Shown here piece after piece: positions 43,053 through 54,200 of a stretch of DNA of 64,000 bases; position 1 is the stretch's first letter, and each line of letters begins with the position of its first letter. Under the pieces are notes generated by a model that ran no database searches, was not told the DNA's origin, and saw only the letters and a list, made by a program, of their open reading frames with translations. The position numbers and the translations under genes were made by a program. The DNA is from Podarcis raffonei (lineage: Eukaryota; Chordata; Lepidosauria; Squamata; Lacertidae): NCBI RefSeq assembly GCF_027172205.1, contig NC_070615.1, positions 39,788,501 to 39,852,500 of the forward strand, written 5' to 3'.

Positions 43053-43935
43053 CAAATCATAGCCTTCTGAACTTGGATGTACTGGAGGGTCTTTCTCTAA
43101 GGCCTATACCCCCCCCCCCGGCTGCATCTTAGGCTATTATCGGAGTTCAATATCTTTTCTTTCATTTTGTAGAGTCCCTTGGTGTGTGACAGATTTATTT
43201 GGTCAGAGACAGAAGGAAAATGTGTCCTGACAGTGCCATCATTTTTGAAATGAGGTTTTGTTTCCCCACTGCACAGCCGCTAACCATTAAAAGGTGATTT
43301 AAATGCTAACTGGGGGTCGGTGAAACAGTATCTTACAATTTCAGACTGGAAATACCTTTTCTATCCAAATCTGATGGGGCTGTAAAGAAAAGAGGAGAGA
43401 TAACTTGTGCTAGCAATGTCTTTTGAACTTGTGCTAGCAATGTCTTTTGAGCAATGTCTTTTGAGTGCTGCAGCCTTTGAAAGATGGGCTTGTTACTCAG
43501 CATTCATCTGGAATATACCTCTCAGAACACCTTGCTGTTGGGTCTTTTTTTATTTTAAAGCATCATGTAAATGGAGAGATTCTTGAGCGTTTGTGGTAGA
43601 CCTTGAGAAATACTTGGAAGCAAATGTGTCCGGGAAGCTTTGGTGGCTAAGCTCAAAATGCATCGCTGTATTTAAGAAAAGATCTAATCATGGATACATC
43701 ACATTTGTATTCATTCCCATTACCGAACTTTGCAAGCAGTGCTTAGCCTGCTATTTTGTAATCATTAGGCACACTTATTATTATGCTGCATAACCCAGCC
43801 TTCATTTACCTTTTGATTGTATGCCCATGTGAGCAGCTTGAGCTTTTAAAAAAAATTCTTTAAATTACTAGTTAACACATCCCTTTGAGAATGGGCGAGC
43901 AGCGTATTAAAATGGATGGGGTGTACCTTTTTTCA
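43053..43935 (+). other. VPS35L: VPS35L 3' UTR (probable extent)
   Basis: This is mostly unique sequence after the VPS35L stop. ATTAAA hexamers occur at 43286-43291 and 43906-43911. The second is followed by a GT-rich stretch and is the better poly(A) candidate. A 24-bp unit is repeated about 2.6 times at 43402-43463. The end is inferred, as there is no transcript evidence. Confidence 0.4.
43402..43463 (+). repeat. 24-bp tandem repeat, about 2.6 copies
   Basis: A unit containing cttgtgctagcaatgtcttt is repeated at 43402, 43426 and partially 43450, inside the VPS35L 3' UTR. Confidence 0.9.
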
Positions 43936-46900
43936 GTTCAGCACCAGCAATGTACATGATGCCGTAGAGAGGCAAAAATGGAAATGTCCCTGCCTGCAAA
44001 GAGCTTGCTCTTTCTAAATAGACAATTTGGGGAAACACAGGAAAGATGAATGCGGACAGATGTGATCATATAAGGTACACTGAAAGCCATGCAGAGAAGG
44101 TGAGTTTTGAGGAGGGATCTGAGAAGGAAAAGAGGCAATGCTCATATAAAGACACCTCTGTTTGAGAAAGTTACACATACAGGGCCAGAAAGGGAGCATA
44201 ATTGTTTATTTTGAGGTTTTTGAACCAGCCCTTGAACTAAACGATTCTCTAGGTGGTTTAGCACAAGTTGTTGTAATACGAAAGCTCACCTCTGCAAACC
44301 CAGGTCATGAGACGAGCCTGCGGGATTAAGCCAAAGGCTCATTTAGTCCAGCCTCCTGTTCTCACAGTGGCCAACCAATGCCAATGGGAACCCCCAATCA
44401 GGACATCGCTCTCCCCAGCAACCAGTATTCTGAGGCATACAAGCTCCAGCAGTGGAGGTAGAATGTAGCCATGGCTTGGCAGCCTTTAATTCTATGGCTC
44501 ATGGCACAAGCCAGTGTGTACCTCCCTTTGGTTTCATAGCTCAAGAACACCGGGAGGTTGCAGCAGAGTTGTCCTTTCTGGCATTGAGGGAGGAAGCAAG
44601 CTCCCTGCAGCTGCTCTTGACTTGCTGTGATGTTCTTCCCAGAAGGCAAAGGCTCCAGCCTCCCAGTGACCCTTGGTCGCCCTGACCACTGGCAGAGTCC
44701 AGTGTGCCTCCCTTTGGCTCTGCAGTACCAGGGAATCTGGCTGCTACATCAGGCCTGTGTTAAACAGCAAGTGGCCTTTGTGTAGCTGAGGGTACAGCAA
44801 CTGGGGTAGCAGAGGTGACAGTGAGAAGCCAGGGCCTAAACAGGGTGCAGTAATATTGTGAAGAGCTTTAAAAGGGTAAGGGGCACAGTTACTAGAGTAT
44901 CCCTGCAATGTCCTTAAGGATAACTCTGCTGGCCAGACCTTTCATTTTCAAGGAAAAAAAAGTTGGGATTTGGTGGTCCTGTATGGTAAGAGGTTTCTGC
45001 TACAATAAAGCACTGTGCACAGTGCCCTTTGGTGGCATCGCTGCCATGAGGTCACTGCATGGTATTGCATGTCCTTGCAGAAGCAAACGTATTTGTTGCT
45101 GGTGTTGCATTGGAAATATCAGCCATAGAGGTTTGCTCGTAATTCTGTTTAAACAAATGGAATCCCACCCATGCTCAGTGGAACATGGAGAGAAACATAA
45201 TGAAAGACAAGTTGTTTAAGCTGTCTGTCTGCAAGCTTTGCTTATACAATGAGTCGTGTAGGAAGGAGCACCATGCATCTGAGGACAAGAAAATGAGGCA
45301 GAGAGAACAAGGATGCTGGAAACTAGGAATGAGTTCAAAAACTGGACAAATCAAAGTCAGCTGCTGTTAAGGGAGTGGTTGCTAGGGGCCTAGTAAGTGC
45401 ATCGTGTATAAAAGGGAGGGGGATGATGAGACTTGCTGAGCCATTTTGCCAAGCAGAATTCTACTGCCTTAATAATAGCAGCCACCAAGGAAGCTGTGGG
45501 CAGAAAGCTGAGGGGAAGCTATTATGCTTGCAGAACAAGCAAACATCTTTTGGGCAGAATGCAATTTGCCATGTGAGGACATAATAGACTGCAGTAGGTG
45601 GAGGGGAAGGGATGGGTGTGATCTGGCGTATCTGCAGATGAACCAACGCAGATGAACCCAATGCAGAATGTTTTATGCAAACAAGTAATGTGGGACTTCA
45701 TGGCTTCTAAACTAAAGTTGTTTTTAAATGGCAGCTCTAATAGGAATATAGATCTATTAAATATTGGGGTTTTGGAACTATTGCAGTTATCTGGCCACCT
45801 ATGAGGTAGGTTGCCAGCTTGGTGGAGGTGGGGAGGCAAGAGCACGTCTGCTCCTGTGCCTTTGGAAGGTTTGATATGCAGAGTTCAGGAACTTGAGGCT
45901 TTGCTAGATATAGGGGGGGGGGAATCAGTTGCTGCTTCCTGCAGACCAAACTGCTCTTAAAGGGACAGGTGCAGCTTCACCAGCTGGCAAGCCAACAGGA
46001 TAGGTAAATCCCATCGACCCCCTGGCTGAGGCAGTAGAGACTTGCCAGTGCCCAACCGTTGCTCATACTGTCAATCTTTGTGCAACCCTCAGCATACCAG
46101 CATCAACTCTCATCAAAACTGCCAATCACCACTTAATTAGAACTGCTTTCTGTTTTCTTGAGTGCGGCTTAATGCTTGTGAGGATTCTGGACACTCCAGA
46201 TGTTGTTGGACTCTTAACTTCCGACAGCCCAGCTTGGCCAATGGGAAGGAGTGCTGCTGTAGTCCAGCCACAGCCCCTTTGGGGCAACCCAGAAGCTGCA
46301 TGCCGGCGGTGGGCGGGATCAGAGGAAAAATAGGCAGAGTGACTAATGCAAATTTTACCTTTGCACAGTAGGCTAGTTTCTATGCACACTCCCCCCTCCA
46401 TTCAGAAAAGCAAGAGGCGTTATCAGAAGGTGTAACATGTAAACAAGCAACTCGTGTATTGGAACTCTTCCTGCCATGAAGGGTAGGGATTATACAGTGC
46501 AGGCTGGAACAGGACTGGCTTGTGATCTCGATTTGTAACATACAGGAATGTCATGAGTTTCCTGTTCATTGTGACTTCAACTCATGATACAGTAAGAGCC
46601 ATGGCTGTTTCCCCCTGCTAATTCTTTTCAGGGGGAAAAGTTCCAATGCAGCTCTGGCATGGCTTCAGCTTGAACCGAGAAGAAGCTTACAGAAGAAGGG
46701 CCTGTTTTAACTCTCCTTGCCCTGTCCACTCAGAAGATTTCCCATTCACCCCCCAACAAAGAGAAAAAGATGCAAGTTCCCGTATCTTTCTCCCTACAGA
46801 TAAAAAAGTAGATGGATGGGAGAGTGGGATTACAACTCTGAGTGCATAAACTGCTGACAAGAAACAGTTCCCAGACCCAAAGCTACTCCTAGCTATTTCA

Positions 46901-47969
46901 CCTGCCTCCACCACCCAATCATTTCAGCTTAACAGCAGGTGAACATCAGGTGAAACTGTAATACAATGAATAACATAAGAAACAAAAGCAGCAATGAAAT
47001 GCAATTAAAAATCACTATGAATATTTACTGTGATGGCTTTTCATATTTACTGCATGGCTTTTCATAAAGTCTCTTGAAGACTGACCAAGTCAGATGACGC
47101 AGGGTTTCAAGTGCACTGCTTATTTAAATTGTACTTTGCGTGTTCTCCTGACTATTGGGCAACAGATGTGTCAATCAAAAGGCAGCAGTCAACATTTCAT
47201 TTCTGGACATCTTTTGTTCAGCTTTTTGGGAGCATGGTAAGACATAGTTAACCCAGCTTCTGCTGCTTCAGCCTGTTCAGACCCATGTCTCTCCTGAACT
47301 CTTTAGCTGTGGGCATTCTGTCACTACAGTGGTACCTCTGGTTACATACGCTTCAGGTTACATACGCTTCAGGTTACAGACTCCGCTAACCCAGAAATAG
47401 TACCTCAGGTTAAGAACTTTGCTTCAGGATGAGAACAGAAATCGTGCTCTGGCGGCATGGCGGCAGCAGGAGGCCCCATTAGCTAAAGTAGGGCTTCAGG
47501 TTAAGAACAGTTTCAGGTTAAGAACGGACCTCCGGAACGAATTAACTTAACCCGAGGTACCACTGTACTGTGGGTCTAATCCCAGTGCTCCGGGCTACTG
47601 AAAAGTAAGCTTGGAAGCAAAGGGTGGCAGGGTGAACAGACAATCCATTAAATGACCAATAACTTCACGTCCATTCTTCCTCCAACAACTAGTCTAATGA
47701 ACATTTCAAAAATGAAGTTGGACATTTACAAACACCAGCTGCCAAAAGTAATGGGATAAAGATATCTGAGATTTTTTTACCTGTCTGAAACACGAGCGAA
47801 TCCAACAATTTTGTTGAGAGGTCATTTAGCCACCGACATTTTTTTAGAAATCTGATGCCTGCTGGCATTCTTAGTCATTCCAACAAATGTTGTTCTCCCC
47901 CTGACTCCTCCCCCAGAAGAAACATTGTTAAGGAAACCAAACATGATTTAGGAAAGCCTCCCTGATAGT
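43936..47969. other. VPS35L-KNOP1 intergenic region
   Basis: 44322-44440 is a copy of the gatcaggccaat repeat family, 46300-46400 a hAT-like fragment, and 47327-47565 a Tigger-like MITE. The KNOP1 3' UTR should lie at the right side, but I see no clear AATAAA on the minus strand. Scattered short frames here have no family signal. Confidence 0.5.
47327..47565. mobile_element. Tigger-like MITE
   Basis: cagtggtacctctggttaca opposite cccgaggtaccactg, TA on both sides (47325-47326, 47566-47567). It lies about 400 bp past the KNOP1 stop, possibly within its 3' UTR. Confidence 0.85.
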
Positions 47970-48281
47970 TCAGTCTTCAAATTTTATAGATCTTGATGCA
48001 AATTTATCTATGTGCACCTGCTTCTGAATGGGAGGCTGAAATCCAAGGCCGATGCCTCTGTGGTGCTTCCAAGCTAACGCCTTCTCAAATTCAGTCTGTA
48101 GCTTCTGCTGCAGGTTCTGCTCTTTGCTCTTGTCCAAAGCCATGTTCAGCTTGGAGGCATGTGCTGGAGGACCTTGGACTGGTACAGGACCCTTCTTAAA
48201 TCCACCCATCAGCCGGAGGAACTTGGTTTTTTGCTCTGAATTTTCAAAGGTTGCTGTGGTCCACTGGCCAAAATGGACATC
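47970..48281 (-). CDS. KNOP1: KNOP1 terminal exon with stop
   Basis: 312 nt, 103 codons plus TGA, beginning DVHFGQWTTATFENSEQKTK then FLRLMGGFK and ending FASRSIKFED. The acceptor is catttcag. This holds most of the SMAP-type domain. Confidence 0.94.
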   Translation of the reverse strand, partial: DVHFGQWTTATFENSEQKTKFLRLMGGFKKGPVPVQGPPAHASKLNMALDKSKEQNLQQKLQTEFEKALAWKHHRGIGLGFQPPIQKQVHIDKFASRSIKFED

Positions 48282-51200
48282 CTGAAATGCAAGGCACAAG
48301 TGTGGATTAGTGCCCCAAAGGACCTAAATCAAGTTTATTAGCCAACCAAATGCAGGTTATAGCCAAAGAAGGAAAACAGGAGAACAGTGTGATGCAGGGT
48401 TACATGTTCACAGTGCTCCAACTCAACCACTAAGATTGTCTGATGGTGGTTCCTCACATCCCTGAGGTTCAGTCAGCCTTTACTAGGGACCAAGCCCTTA
48501 ATGTGGCAGGCCCTGCCCTATGGAACTCCCTGCCACCAGAGGATTGACAGGAATCCCCCCCCCCCCCCGCGCCTCCTTTCAGATGTTTCCTGAAAACTCT
48601 TAACACAGACAGGCCTCTGAAATGTTTATTTTTCTATCCTCTTCCCACTCATTTTTATTGATCTTACTGCAATTTCGTATGGTGTCTACTATTTTGCTGT
48701 ATTCTTATGAAATGTAGAATCTATAAATATATTTTTTTTAAATGTGCTGGGCACTGCACTGTCTTTTCATGCTAGAAGATGGCACATGCCTTATGGCCTG
48801 AGCAAGACAGCAAAGGCTGCATCTCAGTAGGCATACCTTCTGCAAAGTACAGGATTGTCTATATAAATATATCAATGCAAATAAGTGAGGAAGGTGCAGG
48901 AGGCAGAGAGGCACAGGCCAGAACTAGTAACAGCTTAGCGCAGGCGTGAGGACCATTTGGCCCTCCAGATTGCTGCCAAACAGCAATTCCCAACAGCCCC
49001 AGCCAGTACAAGCAATGGTCAGGGATGGTGAGTGTTGTAGTTCTGCAGTATCTGGAGGGTTAGAGATTCCCCACACCAGGCTCAGTGGTAGAGTATGTGC
49101 TTTGCAGACAGAGGTTCCCAGACTCAAATTCTTTAAACGGGTCAGGAAGCAGGAGATGGGGAAGACGCCCTTTTCTGAGACCTGAAGAGCCACGGCCAGT
49201 CAGAATAGCTAATACTGGGCTAGATGAACAATAAGGCAGCTTCCTATGCATCTATTTAGTTATGAATCACTTCCCTTAAAACAGTCCAAAGCCACTTAAC
49301 AGTAAAAACATCAAGACAATAAAAGCGTTGTGTTCAAACAATTTCAAGTCCAACACAAATAAAGATTGGGATTACAATCTCCCTTTAAGTGGCTCGTTTG
49401 GAAGAGGAAACGGGTGCCAAAGAAGACAAGTGAGACAGTGCCTATCTGATATGTAAAGAGAGGGAGTTACAAAGCGTAGGTGCCATGCTAAAGGCCTGAT
49501 TCCTGCATTGTACGATGTCCAGATAAGGTGGTATCTGGAGGAGGGCCTCACCTGCAGAGCGCAGTGCTCTGTTGGGTATACAAGAGGGAGAGATGAGTCA
49601 AGAGAATAAATGTTCTCCTTGTTTTGCCCTTCCTTTCCATCCCCCTCCCCATATTTACGCACACATGCATTGCCTCTCCCTCTCCCCCTCCCCAATCCCT
49701 CCCCCTGCTTCCTCTCACCATCAGTAGGTGACAGCAACAGCAGTCAAAACAAAAGAGGCAGCGACAGCCCTCCAGGCATACCCAGGGAACCAACAGAAAG
49801 ACACGAGTCCTACGGGAGATGTTCTCTGAACCACTGCCTTCTGATTTTTCATTTCCTACCATGCCAAACTCTTCTTTCCAATTGTCTAGACTTCCTCCAT
49901 TTTCAGCTTCTGCACCCAGACATGTCAGCTTGCAAACAATTAATTCTACTTAGTGGTGGTGAGATTCGTGCAGGCGTAATAACAGCTTTTCCAAACCCTG
50001 CAATTTTGGAGGTTAACTCTGAGCAGCTCTCCAACATGTCTTTATTTTTCCCTACCCTTTTTAGCTGGCTTTTTGTGAAGCTTGCCATTGGGCTCTGCCA
50101 CTCCTGTTCTTCCAGGTGCTAATGCATTCTGATAGGCCGTCACCAAGGGATTGGGATTCCCTGCATAAATGTCAGCTGGAGGACAACTCTACAGCCATCT
50201 AGACATTTGCACATTTAAAGCACAACTGGGCATTTATTAAAAAAAAATATTGTCCAGCTTCCTTCACCTGAAATACCCTACAACTCTTTTAGAGGTCGCC
50301 AGCATCCACCTGGCATTACAGTTTTAATGACAAGCTGAAACATTTGCAGAGGAGGACGACCACGATGGAAACCAAGCCTTATGAGAAATAGTTGAAGGAG
50401 CTGGGTATGTTTAGCCTGAAGGGAAGACTTGAGAGGAAACAGACACCTTTAAATATCTGAAGAGGTGTCAAATGAAGATGGAGCAAGTTTGTTTTCTGCT
50501 GCTCTAGGCCAGGCTCCCTCAAACTCGGCCCTCCAGATGTTTTGAGACTACAATCCCCATCATCCCTGACCACTGGTCCTGCTAGCTAAGGATCATGGAA
50601 GTTGTAGGCCAAAAATCATCTGGAGGGCCGAGTTTGAGGAAGCCTGCTCTAGATGGTAGAATCTATACCAATGGATTCAGATTACAAGAAAGAAGATTCC
50701 AACTAAATATAGAATTGTAGAGTTTGAATGCACCACAAGGGTCACCTAGTCCAATCCCTTGCAATGCAACCATCTTTTGCCCAATGTGGCGCTCAAACCC
50801 ACAATCCTGAGATGAATAGTCTCATGCTCTACCAACTGAGCTATCCTAGCAGTCACTAGGAATAACTTTCTGATGGTAAGACCTATTTGATGGGGATATG
50901 GGCTATCTTGGAAGGCGCTGGACTCTCCACTGGAGACTTATAAACAGATGTTGAATGGCCATCTGTCAGGGGTTCTTTAGCTGTGATTCCTGCACTGCTG
51001 AGGGTTGAACTAGATGGCCCTTGGGGGTTCCTTCCACCTCTACAATTCTATGATACTATAACTGACTAGGACTAGCCAGGGCAGCAAATGTAGTCTACCA
51101 TCCAGGCAGTGACCAGAGGCAGACCAGCTTATTTTCAGCACATACCTTTAGACTAGGCATACCTTCACTGTCAAAGGCACTACGCCTCTGAATATCAGTT

Positions 51201-54200
51201 AGTGGGAATCACAAACGGGGACAGTACAGTTCAGCTCCTGCTTGCATGGTTCCAATAGGCATCTGAATGCTGCCCATTGTGAGACCAGGATGCTGGATCA
51301 GTTGGGCCACTGGCCTGATCCAACAGAGGCTCTTATGCTCTTACACAGAAGTGATAATTCAGAGAGGAAATCTGTCATGTGTGAAGTGGCCCTTTGAGAC
51401 AGCTGGACTTCTAATGTGAGCAGATGCCAATTGATACCCAAGATGGCCTATTCACCTAAAGTACAGAAACCTTTTAACACCCCTCTTGGCAATTTAAGAC
51501 TCAATTTCCCCATCTAAGTCAGCAAACACAGAGAACCTCAATCGTGCCATTACTCCAGCTCCCAAGACAGTCTAGCTCATTTCCGCCAGGGATTTGGGGA
51601 CCACATTCTTCAAAGGGGGCAACTGCCTCCTGCAGTTAAGAGTATTAGATGGTGCAGTCCACTAAATGCAGGGGAAAGGTAGGCTCCCTCAGATTCTCTA
51701 CCTCTGACTGGTCATCTTTTGCAGTCATGGAGAAAAGAAACATGGCAGTGCTAATCAGAGCGTGACAGCTATGTCCAAGGGCTAGTGTTATTTATATTCC
51801 ACAGCAAATAGAAACAAACACACACACAAAAATTCTACAGCAAAGATATCACAACTAATTCCATTAAGGGACTATCGGAGCAAAAATGCTATTTTTCAGG
51901 ATTAACAACTGGAATCAGTTTTCTGGAGGTCAGAGTGCTCTGCTTTCAGCATCTCTAAAGACTGGACTCATTTGTTCTACAGCATGACCTCAAGTTTCCA
52001 ATCAGATGAGAGATTGGCGTGCCAAACCACAGACATGACTAGCATCGCAAGTCAACCACAGTGCAGGGCTGCTTTGTCCTTGCTACCTGGGCTCTTGCAG
52101 AGCTCGTGCTTACCGATTCTCCCTCTTCCTTGACAGTCTTCATTTTGCCAGATTCCCTGTCAATCTCTTCTTGGAGAGCCTGCCGTCTCAACTGGCATGG
52201 AAAAATGGGGAAAATATGCGCATAAGGGCAAAAAAATATTGTTTGATTGTAAAACTGCTTAGAAACGTCAAGAAGTTAAGGGGAGAAGTATCCAAAATGT
52301 TACTTGCAGGAAAGAAAAGGCACAATTTCAACCCTTTTACGCATACAAGAATTTGCGAAGGTAAAAAGCATCTGCAAGACAAGCAGTTCTCAAAATACAC
52401 AAATGCAGAGAAAGAATGTTTTACAGACTGGGAGGCTACATTTACTTGGCTCTGAGAACACTGCAGGTAGTGGATGACCTCAAACTGTGTACATGGAAAA
52501 GAGTGGCAATGAAGGAGGGATGATAAAATACCCATGGAAACAATCAGACATTTTGAACCCCTTTGGCATTATCCAGTTGCCCTCCCCAGCCAGTTACTCC
52601 AGTTTCAAAATTCCCTTGCATCAGAGATGGGCAACCTTCCCAGTGCCTCCTGGATACATTTCCAGAGTGCTTGAAATACCACTCTCCTGTTCTAAAGTAG
52701 GTGCCTGTTGCCATAAAAAAAAAAATGCAAGCAAGCTTGACAAAACAAAGGGGGCTTATCAGGAAGACCAGGAAACAAGAAAAGAAGAGCAGGTGGAGGT
52801 GGGGAGAGGACAAATCTGAAAGCCTCAGGACTTCTAAGCTCATCTCATTCACAAAGAACCAACACATTTGAATCCAGCACTTGGGGAGTAAGGCTGGCTT
52901 TGCACATCTGATGCTGTGCCCAGAATTACAGAACTACCACAGAGCAAGAATAGGTGGCCAAAGCAGCAGAACTGCAGGTGGTGCCTGAAGCTGAGTCCTT
53001 CCATGGTTAGAGTCGTGAAACACAATTATCTGCTAGATAACAGGCCCCCTTCTTGATACAATTCTCAATTTACAGAGGATCATACAATCTTATCCTAAAA
53101 CCGCCACTTCTCTCACACTGGAGTTGCCCAAACAACACCTTGGTTCAGATGATCAATTAAACTACAGTTTATGGGTTATACGTGACTGGTGGGAACAAGC
53201 TGTGTCAACTCTGAGGCTGCATGCTCTCGCTTCCCACTCTTCCATCTTTGTACGAGAAGTGGAAGAGGGGACCGTGTGAGCCCAAAACTCATCACAGTTT
53301 GATTGTCTAAACTATGGCTGATCAATCAGTGACTGTTTTGTATGTGAAATGCTTTAAACACAGGTGTTCTTGTGGAAAATGTGGTATATAAACCAAGTGA
53401 TAATGACTAGGAGCATAATCCACAACCTACGTAAGTCTGAGCCACATAGTCACTAACCCGAAAGCCACATAGTCACTAACTGGGAAGCAGCACATAAAAG
53501 TCTGGTATAGCCCAAGATGGGCATCCCGAGAGGGCAGGACATGCAGATGAGATCCTGCTTCATCACGTCCATGTGAGCCAAACACAGAACATTATCCAAA
53601 TCAGCCTAATATGTGCCACAATTAGACTCCAAAAGAGCGACAAAAGAATAAGGTTGTACCTTGTCTATTTGTATTTCGTCACAGTTTCCTTTCTTAAATG
53701 CCACCACTTTTATTTCTTCATCCTCTTCCTGAAAAACAAGAGTGCACATTTTGAGTATCACTGAGAAAACCCGCTCATGTTTAAGCGTGATATGGTTAGC
53801 ATTCCACATTATACCAAAAGAATGGTATAAAAATGGAAGATTAAAGCCACAGAGTGGCTATTGGAGCCCTGCCATCTTTTCATGAAGTTACTGGTAGCCA
53901 TGGCCAAGATAAGATCAGACCAAAAGCTCCTGTAGCCCAACATTCTCTTCCCACAGTGGCCAAAAAGATGGCGAAGGGAAGTCGACAAACAGGAGTACAG
54001 TGGTACCTTGGGTTACACACACTTCAGGTTACATGCGCCTCAGGTTACAGACTCCGCTAACCCAGAAATAGTACCTTGGGTTAAGAACTTTGCTTCAGGA
54101 TGAGAACAGAAATCGTGTCCAGCAGCATGACGGCAACAGGAGGCCCCATTAGCTAAAGTGGTGCTTCAGGTTAAGAATAGACCTCCGGAACGAATTAAGT

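Larger units (their letters stand above)
48282..52113 (-). other. KNOP1 intron 4 (3.8 kb)
   Basis: It contains a hAT MITE part (48941-49075), SINEs (49079, 50709 reverse, 50985 tail), a pyrimidine-rich stretch near 49610-49720, a hAT MITE (50510-50646) and a reverse copy of the gatcaggccaat family (51230-51350). No exon is seen. Confidence 0.6.

Noticed and set aside
49610-50122. 170-codon plus-strand frame in KNOP1 intron 4
   Set aside because: It starts in a pyrimidine-rich tract, with no homology recognised and no splice or promoter support.
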